The notes below the pieces were generated by a model. It was not told the DNA's origin. It saw nothing but the letters and a program-made list of their open reading frames with translations, and searched no databases. Shown piece by piece: positions 6,533-7,792 of a DNA stretch of 7,792 nucleotides. Position numbers and translations under genes: made by a program. Numbering within the stretch: position 1 is the stretch's first letter; the number at the start of each line of letters is the position of its first letter. Source of the DNA: Bacteroidota bacterium (GTDB taxonomy: Bacteria > Bacteroidota > Kryptoniia > Kryptoniales > JAKASW01); assembly GCA_021796055.1 (NCBI GenBank), contig JAJYOS010000286.1, forward strand, positions 1-7,792, written 5' to 3'.

Positions 6533-7792
6533 TCAGAATTGTCTGAACACGTAGAATATTATAATCACTCCCAGGAGGGCGAAAACGATGTAAGTCTGCA
6601 CCCTTCCCGTCTGAACCTTCCTTGCGCCTCGTCCGAGAAGGCCGGTGAACCAGGCGGTGAAATTCACGAGACCGTCGACCACGTAGTGATCAAACTTTCC
6701 GCTGAGCGTGGACCACAACCGCGTCACCGAAGCGGCACCGTTGACCGCTCCGTCGATCACATGCCCGTCGAACCAGGCCAACGATTTGCTAAGGAGCAGC
6801 GTACCGGCGACCGCCGTCGCGCCGTACAGCTCGTCGAAATACCATTTGTTGTATAGAAAAGTGTGCAGAGGTTTGACGCGCTGTTTCAATTTTTCAGCGT
6901 CTATCATCTTCCAGTCATATATTACAAATGCGGTTAGAATCCCACTCAACGCCAGTATAAGGGAGATTCCGAGCGCGACAAAGTGATTCTTCTCGAGCTC
7001 CATCTTGTACGCGTTTGTGTAAACCGCCGTCGGGCCCGATCCGGAAACACCGGCTTCGGCGGGAGCGTTCTCGACCAGCTTCACCTTGAGAAAATCCCAG
7101 CTGTACTTCTGATAGCCCGGAACCACGGATTCGGGTTTTGTCACCGACTCGAGGAGCCACCCTTTGTCGGGATTCATCGGGTTGAAACTGTAAAAGACGA
7201 AGATGGAGAGCGCTGCGAGCACAATCAGCGGTATCGTCATAACCTTCGGTGATTCCTTGGCGTGTTCATACTTGTGCAGGTCGCGCGGCTCGCCGTGGAA
7301 GGTCATTATGATCAGCCTGAACATATACATCGCCGTAAGGAACACGACGGAGTATCCTATTATCGGGATGAGGTAATTCCCCGTGAGAATTCCGTAGGCC
7401 AGCGAACCAGCGAGGATGCTATCCTTGCTCAGGAAACCGGAGGTAAGGGGTATACCGGAGATCGAGAGACTGAATATTAGAAAGGCTGTATAAGTAATCG
7501 GCATCTTCTTCCGGAGGCCGCCCATCTGGCGCATGTCCTGTTCGTGATGCATCGCATAGATAACCGAGCCGGAGGCGAGGAATAGACCAGCTTTAAAGGC
7601 GGCATGCGTCACGAGGTGGAAGAATCCCGCGGAGTAGGCGTCGACACCTAGCGCCATGACCATGTATCCCAATTGACTCACGGTAGAATATGCCAGAACC
7701 TTCTTGATGTCGTTCTGGGTGATCGCTATGGTCGCACTGATAAAAGCCGTTATGCCTCCGACGTAAGCGATTACGGTCAGCGCCTCCGCGGT
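6533..7792 (-). CDS. nuoL: NADH-quinone oxidoreductase subunit L, C-terminal part (start outside window)
   Basis: The frame is open from the right edge to a TGA at 6535-6533, giving 419 residues. NuoL proteins are about 610-650 residues, so roughly the first 200-250 lie beyond the window. It is the most distal proton-pumping antiporter-like subunit of complex I. Fragment residues 1-37 (TAEALTVIAYVGGITAFISA, then ...NDIKKVLAYSTV) contain the lysine matching E. coli Lys342 (fragment Lys30). SGFLSKDSILAG (Lys123-Asp124) matches Lys399-Asp400. The C-terminal third carries NKWYFDELYG and a long mixed helical region ending in a hydrophobic anchor before FYVFRQF. This fits the lateral helix and terminal transmembrane segment of NuoL. 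The GTG at 7681 encodes an internal Val of the conserved STVSQLGYM and is not a start. First of the nuoL-M-N set here. Confidence 0.95.
   Translation of the reverse strand, partial: TAEALTVIAYVGGITAFISATIAITQNDIKKVLAYSTVSQLGYMVMALGVDAYSAGFFHLVTHAAFKAGLFLASGSVIYAMHHEQDMRQMGGLRKKMPITYTAFLIFSLSISGIPLTSGFLSKDSILAGSLAYGILTGNYLIPIIGYSVVFLTAMYMFRLIIMTFHGEPRDLHKYEHAKESPKVMTIPLIVLAALSIFVFYSFNPMNPDKGWLLESVTKPESVVPGYQKYSWDFLKVKLVENAPAEAGVSGSGPTAVYTNAYKMELEKNHFVALGISLILALSGILTAFVIYDWKMIDAEKLKQRVKPLHTFLYNKWYFDELYGATAVAGTLLLSKSLAWFDGHVIDGAVNGAASVTRLWSTLSGKFDHYVVDGLVNFTAWFTGLLGRGARKVQTGRVQTYIVFALLGVIIIFYVFRQF

Noticed and set aside
6533..7681. Start of nuoL at GTG 7681
   Set aside because: The frame is open upstream to the window edge and encodes conserved NuoL sequence (NDIKKVLAYSTV), so the true start is outside the window.

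Overview
The window looks like a chromosomal segment of a Gram-negative bacterium from the Bacteroidota/Chlorobi/Ignavibacteria side of the FCB group. Three things suggest this: a DUF3857-transglutaminase lipoprotein, a small pilin-like protein starting MGQQQLLLIVLG of a kind I associate with Ignavibacteria and relatives, and the style of the Nuo subunits. The lineage is an inference from recalled family resemblance, not from a search. Coding GC looks moderate, and some spacers are strikingly AT-rich.

Layout, left to right. Positions 3-101 (+) hold the end of a dihydropteroate synthase-like reading frame. It stops just after the mid-protein motif MHIKGTPKDMQ, so it appears to lack its C-terminal half, and a clear intrinsic terminator follows (108-143). 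A non-coding leader (145-457) precedes a complete 657-residue secreted DUF3857/transglutaminase-like protein (458-2431, +). A convergent small membrane protein of 145 residues lies at 2533-2970 (-), starting at TTG with a strong ribosome binding site. A 228-base non-coding stretch with GC-rich inverted repeats separates it from the end of a complex I gene block.

From 3199 to the right edge, the minus strand carries the distal end of a nuo operon in the canonical order nuoL (partial, runs off the right edge), nuoM (complete), nuoN. These are the three antiporter-like proton-pumping subunits of NADH:quinone oxidoreductase. nuoN is broken by one extra base (an A in the gene sense, at 3504-3506). 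Removing it restores a continuous 498-residue protein, including the conserved lysine of the GFIGK motif and the C-terminal helices. The nuoL-nuoM and nuoM-nuoN gaps are 133 and 98 bases. Both are AT-rich and share three near-identical copies of an 18-bp motif, AATTCAAAATTDAGAATT.

I did not find a clearly new biological system. The points most worth checking are the nuoN frameshift, the truncated folP-like end, and the shared AATT-rich spacer repeats.
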